A DNA stretch of 20,335 nucleotides from contig JAUWNP010000068.1 in the NCBI GenBank assembly GCA_030612585.1, positions 1-20,335 on the forward strand. Reading direction: 5' to 3'. The notes under the pieces were generated by a model. The model did no database searches. It was not told the DNA's origin and saw nothing but the letters and a program-made list of their open reading frames with translations. Positions within the stretch are counted from its first letter, which is position 1, and every line of letters begins with the position of its first letter. A program made the position numbers and the translations under genes. The DNA is from Anaerolineae bacterium. Its GTDB lineage: Bacteria > Chloroflexota > Anaerolineae > B4-G1. Below are positions 6,625 to 13,832 of this stretch, piece after piece.

Positions 6625-7560
6625 ATGTTCAACATCGTAGAAAAACGACGCTGGTACTTCCTACTTTCGGCTACCCTGACCGCGTTGAGCATCACCGCGA
6701 TGGTTGTCTCGGCTATGCAGTTCGGTCAGCCTATGCGGCTCGGCATTGATTTCACTGGCGGGAGCATCTTCGTGCTCAAGTTTGATCAACCCGTGAGCGA
6801 AGACGACATCCGTGCCGTCTTTGTGAACTACGGGTTGGAGAGCGCCATCGTGCAACCACGGGGAACACCGGAGGAACGCACCTGGCAGGTACGCACGCGC
6901 GAGGTCACGGCCAACGAGGTCGGCAACCTCCTGACCACACTGGAAGAACAAGTTGGGGAAATAGACCGTGATGCTCTGACCTTCGACACGGTAGAGCCGG
7001 CCGTGGGCAGCGAAGTGGCCCGTGCTGCAGGGCTGGCAATACTCGTCGCTGCACTCATCATCGTGGTGTTTATGTGGTTCTCCTTCCGGCGTGTGCCCCA
7101 TGCTTTCCGCTACGGCGTGTGCACCATCGCAGGAATGCTTCACAACCTGATCATCGCCTTCGGCTTCTACGCACTGATGGGCATCGTCGTCGGGTGGGAG
7201 GTGGACGCTCTTTTCCTCACCGCCATCCTGACAGTCATCGGCTTTTCGGTGCAGGACGTAATCGTCGTCTTCGACCGCATCCGCGAGAACATCCCCAAAC
7301 ACAAAACGGAACCCTACGAGACAGTGGTCAACCGCTCCATCCTGGAGACCATCCACCGCTCTCTGGCGACGCAACTTAACGCTATGTTCGTGATGCTCGC
7401 CGTCATCATCTTCGGCGGGACGTCCATCAGGCCGTTCATCGCCACCATGCTGGTCGGCATGGTCAGCGAGACCTATTCTGCCATCTTCATCGCTGTGCCG
7501 CTGCTGGTTGTCTGGGAGAAGGCCGCCACCCGGCGCGCTGTGGCAAGGGCGACGGCGTGA
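6625..7560 (+). CDS. secF: Protein translocase subunit SecF
   Basis: Partner of SecD in the cytoplasmic membrane. The 311-residue protein has TM1 at about residues 13-35, the hallmark GIDFTGGSIFVLKF, a short periplasmic domain (AIVQPRGTPEERTWQ), and the TM2-6 bundle with VIGFSVQDVIVVFDRIREN, matching the SecF family signature. Start ATG 6625 is 2 bp after the secD stop, with a G-rich stretch (6613-6617) as ribosome-binding site, so the two are translationally coupled. The in-frame GTG at 6604 inside secD is not needed. The stop codon falls in the first unit of an 8-bp tandem repeat (7557-7595). YajC is absent from the window. Confidence 0.96.
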   Translation: MFNIVEKRRWYFLLSATLTALSITAMVVSAMQFGQPMRLGIDFTGGSIFVLKFDQPVSEDDIRAVFVNYGLESAIVQPRGTPEERTWQVRTREVTANEVGNLLTTLEEQVGEIDRDALTFDTVEPAVGSEVARAAGLAILVAALIIVVFMWFSFRRVPHAFRYGVCTIAGMLHNLIIAFGFYALMGIVVGWEVDALFLTAILTVIGFSVQDVIVVFDRIRENIPKHKTEPYETVVNRSILETIHRSLATQLNAMFVMLAVIIFGGTSIRPFIATMLVGMVSETYSAIFIAVPLLVVWEKAATRRAVARATA

Positions 7561-7595
7561 GTAGTGAGTAAATGAGTAGATGAGTAGGTGAGTAT
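7557..7595 (+). repeat. Degenerate 8-bp tandem repeat (RTGAGTAR)
   Basis: Five units: GTGAGTA, GTGAGTAA, ATGAGTAG, ATGAGTAG, GTGAGTAT. The array spans the secF stop and fills the whole gap to the next gene. One unit junction creates AGGTGA (7586-7591), a good anti-16S match 4 nt before the next ATG, so the repeat seems to supply the ribosome-binding site. The octamer TGAGTAGA also occurs at 18035-18042. Confidence 0.8.
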
Positions 7596-8573
7596 ATGCA
7601 TGCCCTGCTACTTGACACGGAACTGAAACTGGTAGCAGACTACCCCACGCCAGAGCCACCGGCTGGTGAGGCGCTCATCCGCGTGAGCGTGGCCGGCATC
7701 TGCAACACCGACCTGGAACTGGTGAGAGGATACATGCAGTTTCGTGGCATCCCCGGTCACGAGTTCGTCGGGGTGGTGGAGCGAGCGCCGGGCGCGGAGA
7801 AATGGGAGGGTCGTCGCGTGGTGGGCGAGATCAATGCCGCCTGCGGCGACTGCCCCACCTGCCGGGCTGGCCGCCCCACCCACTGTCCCCACCGCACCAC
7901 GCTAGGCATCGCCGGCCGCGACGGGGCCTTCGCCGAATACCTGACACTGCCCATCCACAACCTCCTCCCCGTGCCCGATTCCCTCCCCGACGAAGTCGCC
8001 GTCTTCACCGAGCCACTCGCCGCCGCCTGTGAGATCATCCAGCAGGTACACGTGCGCCCCACCAACCGCGTCGTCGTGCTGGGCGACGGCAAACTGGGGC
8101 TCCTCTGCGCGCAGGTGCTGGCGCTCACCGGCTGCAACCTGACCGTCGTCGGGCATCATCGGGAGAAACTGAACATCCTGGCACAGCGTGGCATCCCCAC
8201 AGCAGTGGGAGATGAATCAGTCAAGCCCGGAGCCGACCTGGCCATTGAGGCAACCGGCCGCGCTGAAGGATACGCGGCAGCACGGAGGCTCGTCCGCCCG
8301 CGAGGCACCATCGTGCTGAAGTCCACCTACCACGTCTCTCTTGACGCCGACGACTCAACTAGACTCGCCGAAGTCCTGACGATGATCGCGGTGGATGAGG
8401 TGACGCTAGTCGGCTCCCGCTGCGGACCATTCGCGCCAGCGCTGCGGCTGCTGGAGCGGGGGCTGGTGGACGTAGCCCCACTAATCCAGGCCCGCTACCC
8501 GCTGAGCGAGGCACTGGCCGCGTTCGAACACGCCGCCCGGCCGGGAACACTGAAGGTATTGGTGGAGATGTAG
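7596..8573 (+). CDS. Zinc-dependent MDR alcohol dehydrogenase-like protein
   Basis: A 325-residue medium-chain dehydrogenase/reductase. Catalytic zinc ligands fit C36 (GICNTDLELVRGY), H55-E56 (GHEFVG) and E139 (FTEPLAAACE). The structural-zinc cluster is C83, C86, C89 and C97 (CGDCPTCRAGRPTHC). A Rossmann NAD(P) site VVVLGDGKLGLLCAQVLALTG starts near residue 159, and LVGSRCGPFAPALRLLERGL is characteristic of the uncharacterised MDR subgroup that resembles sorbitol/threonine/glucose dehydrogenases. Substrate cannot be predicted. ATG 7596 is preceded by AGGTGA from the tandem repeat; a second ATG at 7600 is out of frame. The gene follows secF by 35 bp without a terminator, so it may ride on the secDF transcript. 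Confidence 0.88.
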   Translation: MHALLLDTELKLVADYPTPEPPAGEALIRVSVAGICNTDLELVRGYMQFRGIPGHEFVGVVERAPGAEKWEGRRVVGEINAACGDCPTCRAGRPTHCPHRTTLGIAGRDGAFAEYLTLPIHNLLPVPDSLPDEVAVFTEPLAAACEIIQQVHVRPTNRVVVLGDGKLGLLCAQVLALTGCNLTVVGHHREKLNILAQRGIPTAVGDESVKPGADLAIEATGRAEGYAAARRLVRPRGTIVLKSTYHVSLDADDSTRLAEVLTMIAVDEVTLVGSRCGPFAPALRLLERGLVDVAPLIQARYPLSEALAAFEHAARPGTLKVLVEM

Positions 8574-8626
8574 TGCAGCCTTTCCAGTCTGCTGCTGTTG
8601 TCTTTGTCCGTTGTAGTGCCTCCCGC

Positions 8627-8654
8627 TTGACCTCCTCGCCAGGTTGCCTATAAT
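8627..8654 (+). promoter_or_regulatory. Sigma70-like promoter of the CCA-adding fusion gene
   Basis: TTGACC (8627-8632), 16-bp spacer, perfect TATAAT (8649-8654). The predicted start near 8661 places GGGAGG (8663-8668) at the very 5' end of a roughly 19-nt leader before GTG 8680. This also argues against the in-frame TTG at 8644, which would lie upstream of the transcription start. Confidence 0.8.
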
Positions 8655-8679
8655 CAGTACCTGGGAGGGAGCATCCACC

Positions 8680-11301
8680 GTGCAAGTCATCCTGACCCAC
8701 GAAAACGCGGATTTTGACGCCATCGCCAGCCTGCTGGGGGCGAGCAAACTATTCCCGGCTGCCACCCCCGTGCTGCCTCGCCGCATCAACCGCAACGGGC
8801 GGGCCTTCCTGGCCCTCTATGGCGCTGAACTTCCTTTCATTGAGCCCGACGATCTCCCCCGCCGCCGCAAGATCAGGCGTGCCATCTTAGTGGATACGCA
8901 GAGTCTGACCACGCTCAAGGGCATGAGGCGCGACCTGCTGGTGGACGTCATTGACCACCACGAACTCGACCGCGAACTACCTCCCAACTGGACTTACTCC
9001 GGCGAGCCCATAGGGGCCACGACCACGCTGCTGCTCGAGGAGATTTCAGCGCGTTCCCTCAAACTGACCGGTATCGAAGCCACGCTGCTACTGCTAGGCA
9101 TCCACGAAGACACCGGCTCTCTTTCGTACCCAGGGACGACCGCACGTGACGTGCATGCGGCGGCCTGGCTGATGGAACAGGGTGCCTGCCTCGCCGTCGT
9201 CAACGAGTTCCTCCACCACCCCCTCACGCCTAAGCAGCGCGAACTCTACGAGCGGTTGCTGGAACAGGGTGAATCCCACGAGATCGAGGGACACACGGTC
9301 ATCGTCGCCTGTGCCGAAGCGCCGGAGTTCGAGGAGGAGATTTCGACGCTGGCTCATAAACTGCGCGAACTGCTGGAGCCAGCGGCGCTGTTTGTGCTCG
9401 TCGCCCTTGATAGACACGTCCAACTCGTCGCCCGCAGCAGCACCGACGATATTGACGTCTCCGTCGTGACCGGACGCTTCGGTGGCGGGGGGCACAAGCG
9501 TGCGGCTGCTGCGCTCATCCGCAACCGTCCGCTACAGACAGTGTATGAGACACTGCTGCGTCTGCTACCAGAAGTCGTGCAACCCGGTGTCACCGTCGCT
9601 CAAGTGATGTCCCGGGGCGTGCAGGTGCTCTCTCCTGAGGACACGGTCGCCGACGCCGCTGATCGCATGCGGCGCACCGGTCACGAGGGATACCCGGTCG
9701 TCGCGGGGGAGCACGTGATCGGGCTCCTGACCCGCCGGGCCGTGGACCGGGCGCTGCAATTCAAGATGGCCGGCGTCTCTGTCACCCAGGTGATGGAGGC
9801 CGGCAGCGTCACCGTCAGCGGTCACGATTCGGTAGAGCGCCTGCAACGGTTGATGATCGAAAGCGGCTGGGGCCAGATCCCCGTCGTCGAAGGCGACCAC
9901 ATCGTCGGGGTGGTCACCCGTACTGACCTGATCACGCTATGGGGCACGCCCCCCACTCCACCCCGCCGCCGTGAAATCACCGCGCTGCTGGAGCAGGCTC
10001 TCTCGGGCTCGGTGCTTGCTCTGGTACGCCGCATCTCGCAGACGGCCCACGAGATGGGGTACGTTCCCTACTTCGTCGGCGGGCTGGTGCGCGACCTGCT
10101 ACTGGGCAATCCCATCGTGGACGTGGACATGGTCATTGAGGGGGACGGAATCACGCTGGCGCGTCGCCTGGCCGCCGACCTGGGGGGCCGGGTACGCACT
10201 CACAAGCGTTTTGGCACCGCCAAGTGGCTACTTTCGCAGCGCGTATGGCGACAGGTCACCGGCAGCGTCGCACACAACAAACTACCGCCCAACGTGGATT
10301 TCGTGACGGCGCGCACCGAGTTCTACACCCACCCTACCGCCTTGCCGCAGGTGGAGCGCAGTTCGATCAAGCAGGACCTCCACCGCCGTGACTTCACCAT
10401 CAACACCCTGGCCATCCGCCTCGATCCAGACCATTGGGGTGAACTCCTGGACTTCTACGGTGGCGAAGCCGACCTCCAGAGCGACATCATCCGCGTGCTG
10501 CATAGCCTCAGTTTTGTGGATGACCCCACCCGCATGCTGCGGGCCGCGCGGCTGGAGAGCCGGATGGGATTTCACCTTGACCCACGTAGCGAAGAACTGA
10601 TCACCGACGCGCTGCCACTCTTAAAACGGGTCAGCGGCGACCGCGTACGCCACGAACTAGAGCAGATTTTCCGCGAGGCTGAACCGGAACGGGCAGTGAT
10701 CCGTTTGGACGAACTGGGTGTCCTGGCCCACGTCCACCCCGGCCTGCGCTGTGACAAATGGCTACAGGCCAAGTATCGTGCCATCCGCGAAGAATTGAAA
10801 CCTGAAACCTGGAACTTGAAACCAGAGGAAGCCCCTTTCCTCCATCTGGCCCTGCTGGCGTACCGGCTCAATGACGAGGAATTGGAGGAATTGATCGCTC
10901 GTCTGATGATGCCGCGCGACGAAGCAGAAGTCCTGCGTCTGTTGCGCAGCCTGAAAGAAACCTTGCCTCAACTGGGGAAAGCGCGCCGGCCCAGCGCCAT
11001 CTACCGCCTGCTGCAGCCATACCCCACCCGGGCACTGGCCGTCGCCTGGATTGCCACCGACCGCAGGCAACTGCGGGGGAGGCTACTGCGCTACCAAACC
11101 AAGTGGCGGCTGGTGGAGGCGGAACTGACCGGCGACGACCTGAAAGCGCTGGGGCTGAAACCCGGGCCGCTCTTCGGTCGGCTGCTGAGTGAACTGCGCG
11201 ATGCCTGGCTGGACGGCAAGGTGAAAACGCGAGAGGAGGAGGAAGCACTACTGGCCAAATTGCTCCTGCCGGCGCGGACGGGGGAACAGGAGATTGGATA
11301 G
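8680..11301 (+). CDS. CCA/A-adding tRNA nucleotidyltransferase fused to DHH phosphoesterase and CBS pair
   Basis: An 873-residue fusion. (1) DHH/DHHA1 phosphoesterase, about 1-300: HENADFDAIAS (metal Asp11/Asp13), DVIDHHELD (Asp92-His93-His94), GIHEDTGSLSYPGTT, and GRFGGGGHKRAAAA. (2) Two CBS domains, about 305-425 (VMSRGVQVLSPEDTVADAA and VMEAGSVTVSGHDSV). (3) Class II nucleotidyltransferase head from about 450: VGGLVRDLLLG (466-476), catalytic Asp481/Asp483 (DVDMVIEGDG), RRDFTINTLAIRL, DDPTRMLRAARLESRMGF, then the helical tRNA-binding region. It builds or repairs the CCA end of tRNAs, or adds only part of it in species with split activities. The DHH part suggests a linked RNA phosphodiesterase/oligonucleotide activity, and the CBS pair adenosine-nucleotide sensing. 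GTG 8680 is chosen from GGGAGG and the promoter. Heptamer repeat DNA is translated at residues 706-715. Confidence 0.93.
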   Translation: MQVILTHENADFDAIASLLGASKLFPAATPVLPRRINRNGRAFLALYGAELPFIEPDDLPRRRKIRRAILVDTQSLTTLKGMRRDLLVDVIDHHELDRELPPNWTYSGEPIGATTTLLLEEISARSLKLTGIEATLLLLGIHEDTGSLSYPGTTARDVHAAAWLMEQGACLAVVNEFLHHPLTPKQRELYERLLEQGESHEIEGHTVIVACAEAPEFEEEISTLAHKLRELLEPAALFVLVALDRHVQLVARSSTDDIDVSVVTGRFGGGGHKRAAAALIRNRPLQTVYETLLRLLPEVVQPGVTVAQVMSRGVQVLSPEDTVADAADRMRRTGHEGYPVVAGEHVIGLLTRRAVDRALQFKMAGVSVTQVMEAGSVTVSGHDSVERLQRLMIESGWGQIPVVEGDHIVGVVTRTDLITLWGTPPTPPRRREITALLEQALSGSVLALVRRISQTAHEMGYVPYFVGGLVRDLLLGNPIVDVDMVIEGDGITLARRLAADLGGRVRTHKRFGTAKWLLSQRVWRQVTGSVAHNKLPPNVDFVTARTEFYTHPTALPQVERSSIKQDLHRRDFTINTLAIRLDPDHWGELLDFYGGEADLQSDIIRVLHSLSFVDDPTRMLRAARLESRMGFHLDPRSEELITDALPLLKRVSGDRVRHELEQIFREAEPERAVIRLDELGVLAHVHPGLRCDKWLQAKYRAIREELKPETWNLKPEEAPFLHLALLAYRLNDEELEELIARLMMPRDEAEVLRLLRSLKETLPQLGKARRPSAIYRLLQPYPTRALAVAWIATDRRQLRGRLLRYQTKWRLVEAELTGDDLKALGLKPGPLFGRLLSELRDAWLDGKVKTREEEEALLAKLLLPARTGEQEIG
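10796..10823 (+). repeat. Four heptamers (TGAAACC-type) inside the CCA-adding gene
   Basis: Units TGAAACC, TGAAACC, TGGAACT, TGAAACC run back-to-back inside the coding sequence, giving LKPETWNLKP (residues 706-715) in the C-terminal helical region. The 7-bp period is the same as in the intergenic repeats at 11658-11706 and 20173-20194. The reading frame stays open throughout. Confidence 0.75.
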
Positions 11302-11313
11302 AAAGGAGGGCTG

Positions 11314-11646
11314 ATGAACAAACAGACTAGCGGGAAGCGTGGCCTGCCGATGACTGAGGTCGTCGAAGGGAAGCCCATTCGCCTCGGAGAACGCGAGCTG
11401 GTTCCGGTGGTACGCGTGACGAGCCGTGTACGGCGGAGGGCCTTCGTCGGCAGCGACAGGGTAAGCGCGCAAGGCTGGGGTTTCGTGCGCATGCGGCCTG
11501 TGGCAATCCTGGAGCGGGACGAGGCGGGCGAGCGCCGTATCCCTATCGAGGATAAGACGGCCCAGGCGCTCGGCGGATTGCTTTTGGCGGCGTTCATAAT
11601 CCCGCTGCTGCTGGCACTAGCCGTGCGCCTGGCGCGCAAGAACTGA
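11314..11646 (+). CDS. Small membrane-anchored GerW-like protein
   Basis: A 110-residue protein with one C-terminal membrane helix (ALGGLLLAAFIIPLLLALAV, about 85-104) and a basic tail RLARKN. The soluble part has ERELVPVVRVTSRV...GWGFVRMRPVAILERD...IPIEDKT. That order (VPV, RPxAIxE, xPIxD, membrane helix) is matched by the next gene, a GerW/YtfJ-type protein, so the two look like diverged paralogues. This link is inferred from motif order, not overall identity. Function is unknown. GGAGG (11305-11309) sits 4 nt before ATG 11314. The gap to the CCA gene is 12 bp, so they probably share a transcript. Confidence 0.75.
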   Translation: MNKQTSGKRGLPMTEVVEGKPIRLGERELVPVVRVTSRVRRRAFVGSDRVSAQGWGFVRMRPVAILERDEAGERRIPIEDKTAQALGGLLLAAFIIPLLLALAVRLARKN

Positions 11647-11657
11647 AGGAAGAATAG

Positions 11658-11706
11658 TAGAGAATAGAGAATAGAGAATAGAGAATGGAGAGTAGAGAGT
11701 AGAAAG
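11658..11706 (+). repeat. Seven-unit heptanucleotide repeat (TAGAGAA)
   Basis: Seven contiguous 7-bp units: four exact TAGAGAA copies, then TGGAGAG, TAGAGAG, TAGAAAG. The array fills the gap between the two GerW-like genes and ends directly in the ribosome-binding site GGGAGG (11706-11711) of the second one. It resembles the short tandemly repeated repetitive (STRR) heptamers described in cyanobacteria, by pattern only. Confidence 0.9.
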
Positions 11707-11717
11707 GGAGGAAACTG

Positions 11718-12128
11718 ATGGAAGCAGAGATTCAGACATTGCTCGATTCTTTCGCTGATATGCGGAAGAAGGCTAACGTCAACGCCGTCTTTGGCAAACC
11801 CGTGACTGCCGAAGACCGCACCGTCATCCCAGTCGCAGAGATTGGCTACGGCTTCGCCATGGGCTTCGGGCAGGGGCCGGCGGCCGAGGAGGAGACCGCG
11901 GAGGAGGCCGCGGAGGAAACCGGCGGAGGAGGTGGCGCGGGCGGAGGTGGTGCGGGTGGAGGTGTCAAAGCCCGTCCTCTCGCCATCGTCGAGGTGACGC
12001 CGGAGGGCACCTGGGTGAAACCAATCGTTGACGAGCAGAAGGTGACATTGGCCGGGGCGATGCTCGCTGGCTGGGCCGTCTTCTGTCTGACCCGGGCGCT
12101 GGTCAAAATCTTCGGCCAGCAAGAGTGA
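11718..12128 (+). CDS. GerW/YtfJ family protein with membrane anchor
   Basis: A 136-residue member of the GerW (sporulation protein YtfJ) family. The start EIQTLLDSFADMRKKANVNA, FGKPV, RTVIPVAEIGYGFAMGFGQG, and the later KARPLAIVEVTPEGTWVKPI are typical. In Bacillus GerW is linked to spore germination, but family members are widespread in non-sporulating bacteria, so a spore role should not be assumed. An Ala/Glu-rich then Gly-rich linker (about residues 55-86) divides the conserved halves, and a C-terminal hydrophobic segment (VTLAGAMLAGWAVFCLTRALV) probably anchors it. GGGAGG at 11706-11711 supports ATG 11718. It lies in series with the CCA gene and the related 110-aa protein. Confidence 0.85.
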   Translation: MEAEIQTLLDSFADMRKKANVNAVFGKPVTAEDRTVIPVAEIGYGFAMGFGQGPAAEEETAEEAAEETGGGGGAGGGGAGGGVKARPLAIVEVTPEGTWVKPIVDEQKVTLAGAMLAGWAVFCLTRALVKIFGQQE

Positions 12129-12148
12129 TCACCTGACGCGGAGGAAGC

Positions 12149-12688
12149 ATGATGAGAACATTAATACGGTTGGCGTAGGAGGCACTCTTCCTGAGCGAAA
12201 GTCCCTACGCCGAAATGCACGACGACTCGAACCCGATGCTGCGCGGCCTCGTGCTCGTCATCCTGATCGCGCTGGCTGTAGCACTCGCCGGGCTGGCGGG
12301 AACAGCGCTGGAGTGGGCAACCACGCCCAACACGCACGAAGTCCAGCAGATCGTGCTCGACAGTATCCAGAAGACGCCCTGGTACCGGGAGTTGCAGGGC
12401 AATCCCGAGTTTCGCGAGACGTTCCGGCAGCAGTATGAACTATTGTGGCGCTTTTTTCCGACGTTCTTCGGTGCGCCGAACATCGCCCGGGCCACGATGA
12501 ACATCATCCTTATGCCGCTTGGCCTGGGCTTCATGTGGCTGCTGTACGGAGTGGTGGCCCATCTCTGCGCCCGGATGATGGGCGGGCAGGGAGGTCGGCA
12601 TCTATATGCGTGTATCTGCGCCCCAGGTTTCGACTCGCTTGTCAAGAATTCGCTCCCCAACTGGCTAATAGGCCCGCTTGTGGTATAA
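12149..12688 (+). pseudogene. Yip1-like membrane protein gene interrupted by an in-frame TAG
   Basis: GGAGG (12143-12146 plus flanking bases) precedes ATG 12149, which reads MMRTLIRLA, then TAG (12176-12178), then continues in the same frame as EALFLSESPYAEMHDDSN and a hydrophobic stretch PMLRGLVLVILIALAVALAG. A single nonsense codon thus splits what looks like one N-terminus. The next ATG (12215) has no ribosome-binding site. Downstream segments (NIILMPLGLGFMWLLYGVVAHLCARMMGGQGG) recall Yip1-domain proteins of Chloroflexota, but after GGQGGR the expected further membrane helices are missing, and the frame ends at 12688 inside the lgt -10 box. A decayed gene is the simplest reading. A 157-aa protein from 12215 or a sequencing error at 12176 are alternatives. 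The Yip1 label is tentative. Confidence 0.55.
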
Positions 12689-12689
12689 T
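12681..12689 (+). promoter_or_regulatory. Extended -10 promoter of lgt
   Basis: TGG followed by a perfect TATAAT (12684-12689). No good -35 box is visible at the right distance (CTGGCT at 12661-12666 is poor), as is allowed for extended -10 promoters. The predicted start near 12696 leaves about 23 nt with CAGGAGGG before the lgt ATG. The box overlaps the end of the Yip1-like frame. Confidence 0.65.
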
Positions 12690-12718
12690 CTGCCGCATAC
12701 TTGCGACAGGAGGGACAG

Positions 12719-13651
12719 ATGAGACCACCGCTTGACCCTATCCTCATTCACATTACTCCAGGCTTCGGCGTCTACTGGTACGGCGTCCTGATTGTCACCG
12801 GCGTCATGCTGGGTGCAGTTTACGCCGCGTGGCGGGCCAGGCAGGATGGTGAGAACCCCGATCACGTCTGGAACGCGCTCATAGCCGCCATCATCCTGGG
12901 TATCATCGGCGCTCGGCTCTATCACGTCTTCTCCGAGCCTCAGGGTGGAATGGTGGGTTGGAGTTACTACCGCCAGCACCCCATCGAGATTCTCTACATC
13001 CGGCAGGGCGGTTTAGGCATCTACGGGGCCATCGCCGGGGGCGTGCTGGGAGTGCTGATCTACGCCTGGCGCGCCAAACTGCGGCCGCTACAGTGGCTCG
13101 ACTACGGCGCGCCGGGGTTGGCACTGGGCCAGGCCATTGGCCGCTGGGGTAACTTCATCAACCAGGAACTTTACGGGCCGCCCACCAATCGCCCTTGGGG
13201 TCTAATCATTGACCCAGAGTACCGCATCGCTCCCTACAATAATCTCACCGCCTATCCGCCCGACACCCTCTTCCACCCCACCTTCCTGTACGAATCGCTG
13301 TGGTGCCTGCTTGTGTTCATCACCCTGGCGCTGATCGCGCACAAGTTGAAGGAACGACTGTTGGGGGGGGACATCCTCTTAGGTTACATCGTCGGCTATT
13401 CGCTGGGCCGTTTCTTCATTGAGTACTTTCGCCCCGATGCCTGGGTGATCGGCCCCATCGCAGCAGCGCAACTGGTCGCCATCTTGTGCGTCGTGGGAGG
13501 GGTAGCACTGCTGGTCATACGACATGCGAAGGCGAGGCAGGCCCAGTCCTCTCTCGAGTCGCCTGTCAATCCTACCACGGAGCAGGCAGTCGAAGCCCCG
13601 GTTGAATCTCCTGCCGAACCGGCCGAAGGAGAGTGCGATACTTTCGTGTGA
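12719..13651 (+). CDS. lgt: Phosphatidylglycerol--prolipoprotein diacylglyceryl transferase
   Basis: Transfers diacylglycerol from phosphatidylglycerol to the lipobox cysteine of prolipoproteins, the first step of lipoprotein maturation in the cytoplasmic membrane. The 310-residue protein has about seven hydrophobic segments, GFGVYWYGVLIVTGVMLG near the N-terminus, GGLGIYGAIAGG, the Lgt signature GRWGNFINQELYG starting at residue 141 (Arg142 and Asn145 correspond to essential positions of the family), HPTFLYESLW, and GYSLGRFFIEYFRPD. A Pro/Glu-rich, probably disordered tail of about 40 residues follows the last helix, longer than usual. CAGGAGGG (12707-12714) fixes ATG 12719; an in-frame TTG at 12701 precedes it. 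Promoter at 12681-12689. Confidence 0.96.
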   Translation: MRPPLDPILIHITPGFGVYWYGVLIVTGVMLGAVYAAWRARQDGENPDHVWNALIAAIILGIIGARLYHVFSEPQGGMVGWSYYRQHPIEILYIRQGGLGIYGAIAGGVLGVLIYAWRAKLRPLQWLDYGAPGLALGQAIGRWGNFINQELYGPPTNRPWGLIIDPEYRIAPYNNLTAYPPDTLFHPTFLYESLWCLLVFITLALIAHKLKERLLGGDILLGYIVGYSLGRFFIEYFRPDAWVIGPIAAAQLVAILCVVGGVALLVIRHAKARQAQSSLESPVNPTTEQAVEAPVESPAEPAEGECDTFV

Positions 13652-13688
13652 CAGAATCAGCGCAGTGATAGAACGAAAGGTCGCGTTT

Positions 13689-13832
13689 ATGCAACCACAG
13701 TTCATACTCGTCGGTCTGCCTCAACTTGCGCAGACAAATGACCGCTGGTATGCCCTGCTCGGGGAGCCTGATGCCACTGGCATCAGGCTCTTTTTGTTCT
13801 GTGATCAGGATAACCAGAAGGGTAGCCGATGA
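13689..13832 (+). CDS. Possible 47-aa leader peptide before the zinc-ribbon gene
   Basis: ATG 13689 has AAAGG at 13676-13680, and the frame runs MQPQFILVGLPQLAQTNDRW...SR to a TGA that overlaps the next gene's ATG as ATGA (13829-13832). That overlap is the usual sign of translational coupling, yet the frame also crosses a strong terminator hairpin (13764-13795). This suggests either a leader peptide that controls attenuation, or a chance open frame. No homology is recognised. Confidence is low. Confidence 0.25.
   Translation: MQPQFILVGLPQLAQTNDRWYALLGEPDATGIRLFLFCDQDNQKGSR
13714..13735 (+). promoter_or_regulatory. Hairpin upstream of the 13764 terminator
   Basis: GTCTGC (13714-13719) and GCAGAC (13730-13735) form a perfect 6-bp stem with a 10-nt loop, 28 nt before the terminator stem. 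Two stems in a row in a 177-bp spacer may form a structured leader RNA, but no known riboswitch core is recognised. Confidence 0.4.
13764..13795 (+). terminator. Rho-independent terminator between lgt and the zinc-ribbon gene
   Basis: GAGCCTGATGCC (13764-13775), loop ACT, and the exact complement GGCATCAGGCTC (13779-13790), followed by TTTTTGTTCT. It is a perfect 12-bp stem with a U-tract, oriented to end the lgt transcript. Because it is only 34 bp before the next start codon and no promoter is evident in between, it may be conditional (an attenuator). Confidence 0.85.

Noticed and set aside
6661..7659. 332-aa open frame on the minus strand opposite secF.
   Set aside because: Translation is His/Asp-rich shadow sequence of secF with no recognisable domain; the secF frame is conserved.
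11658..11706. CRISPR array.
   Set aside because: Units are 7 bp with no spacers, and no cas genes are present.
11091..12122. 343-aa open frame on the minus strand opposite the GerW-like genes.
   Set aside because: It runs through the heptamer repeat and antisense of three plausible plus-strand genes, and has low-complexity Ser/Arg-rich translation.
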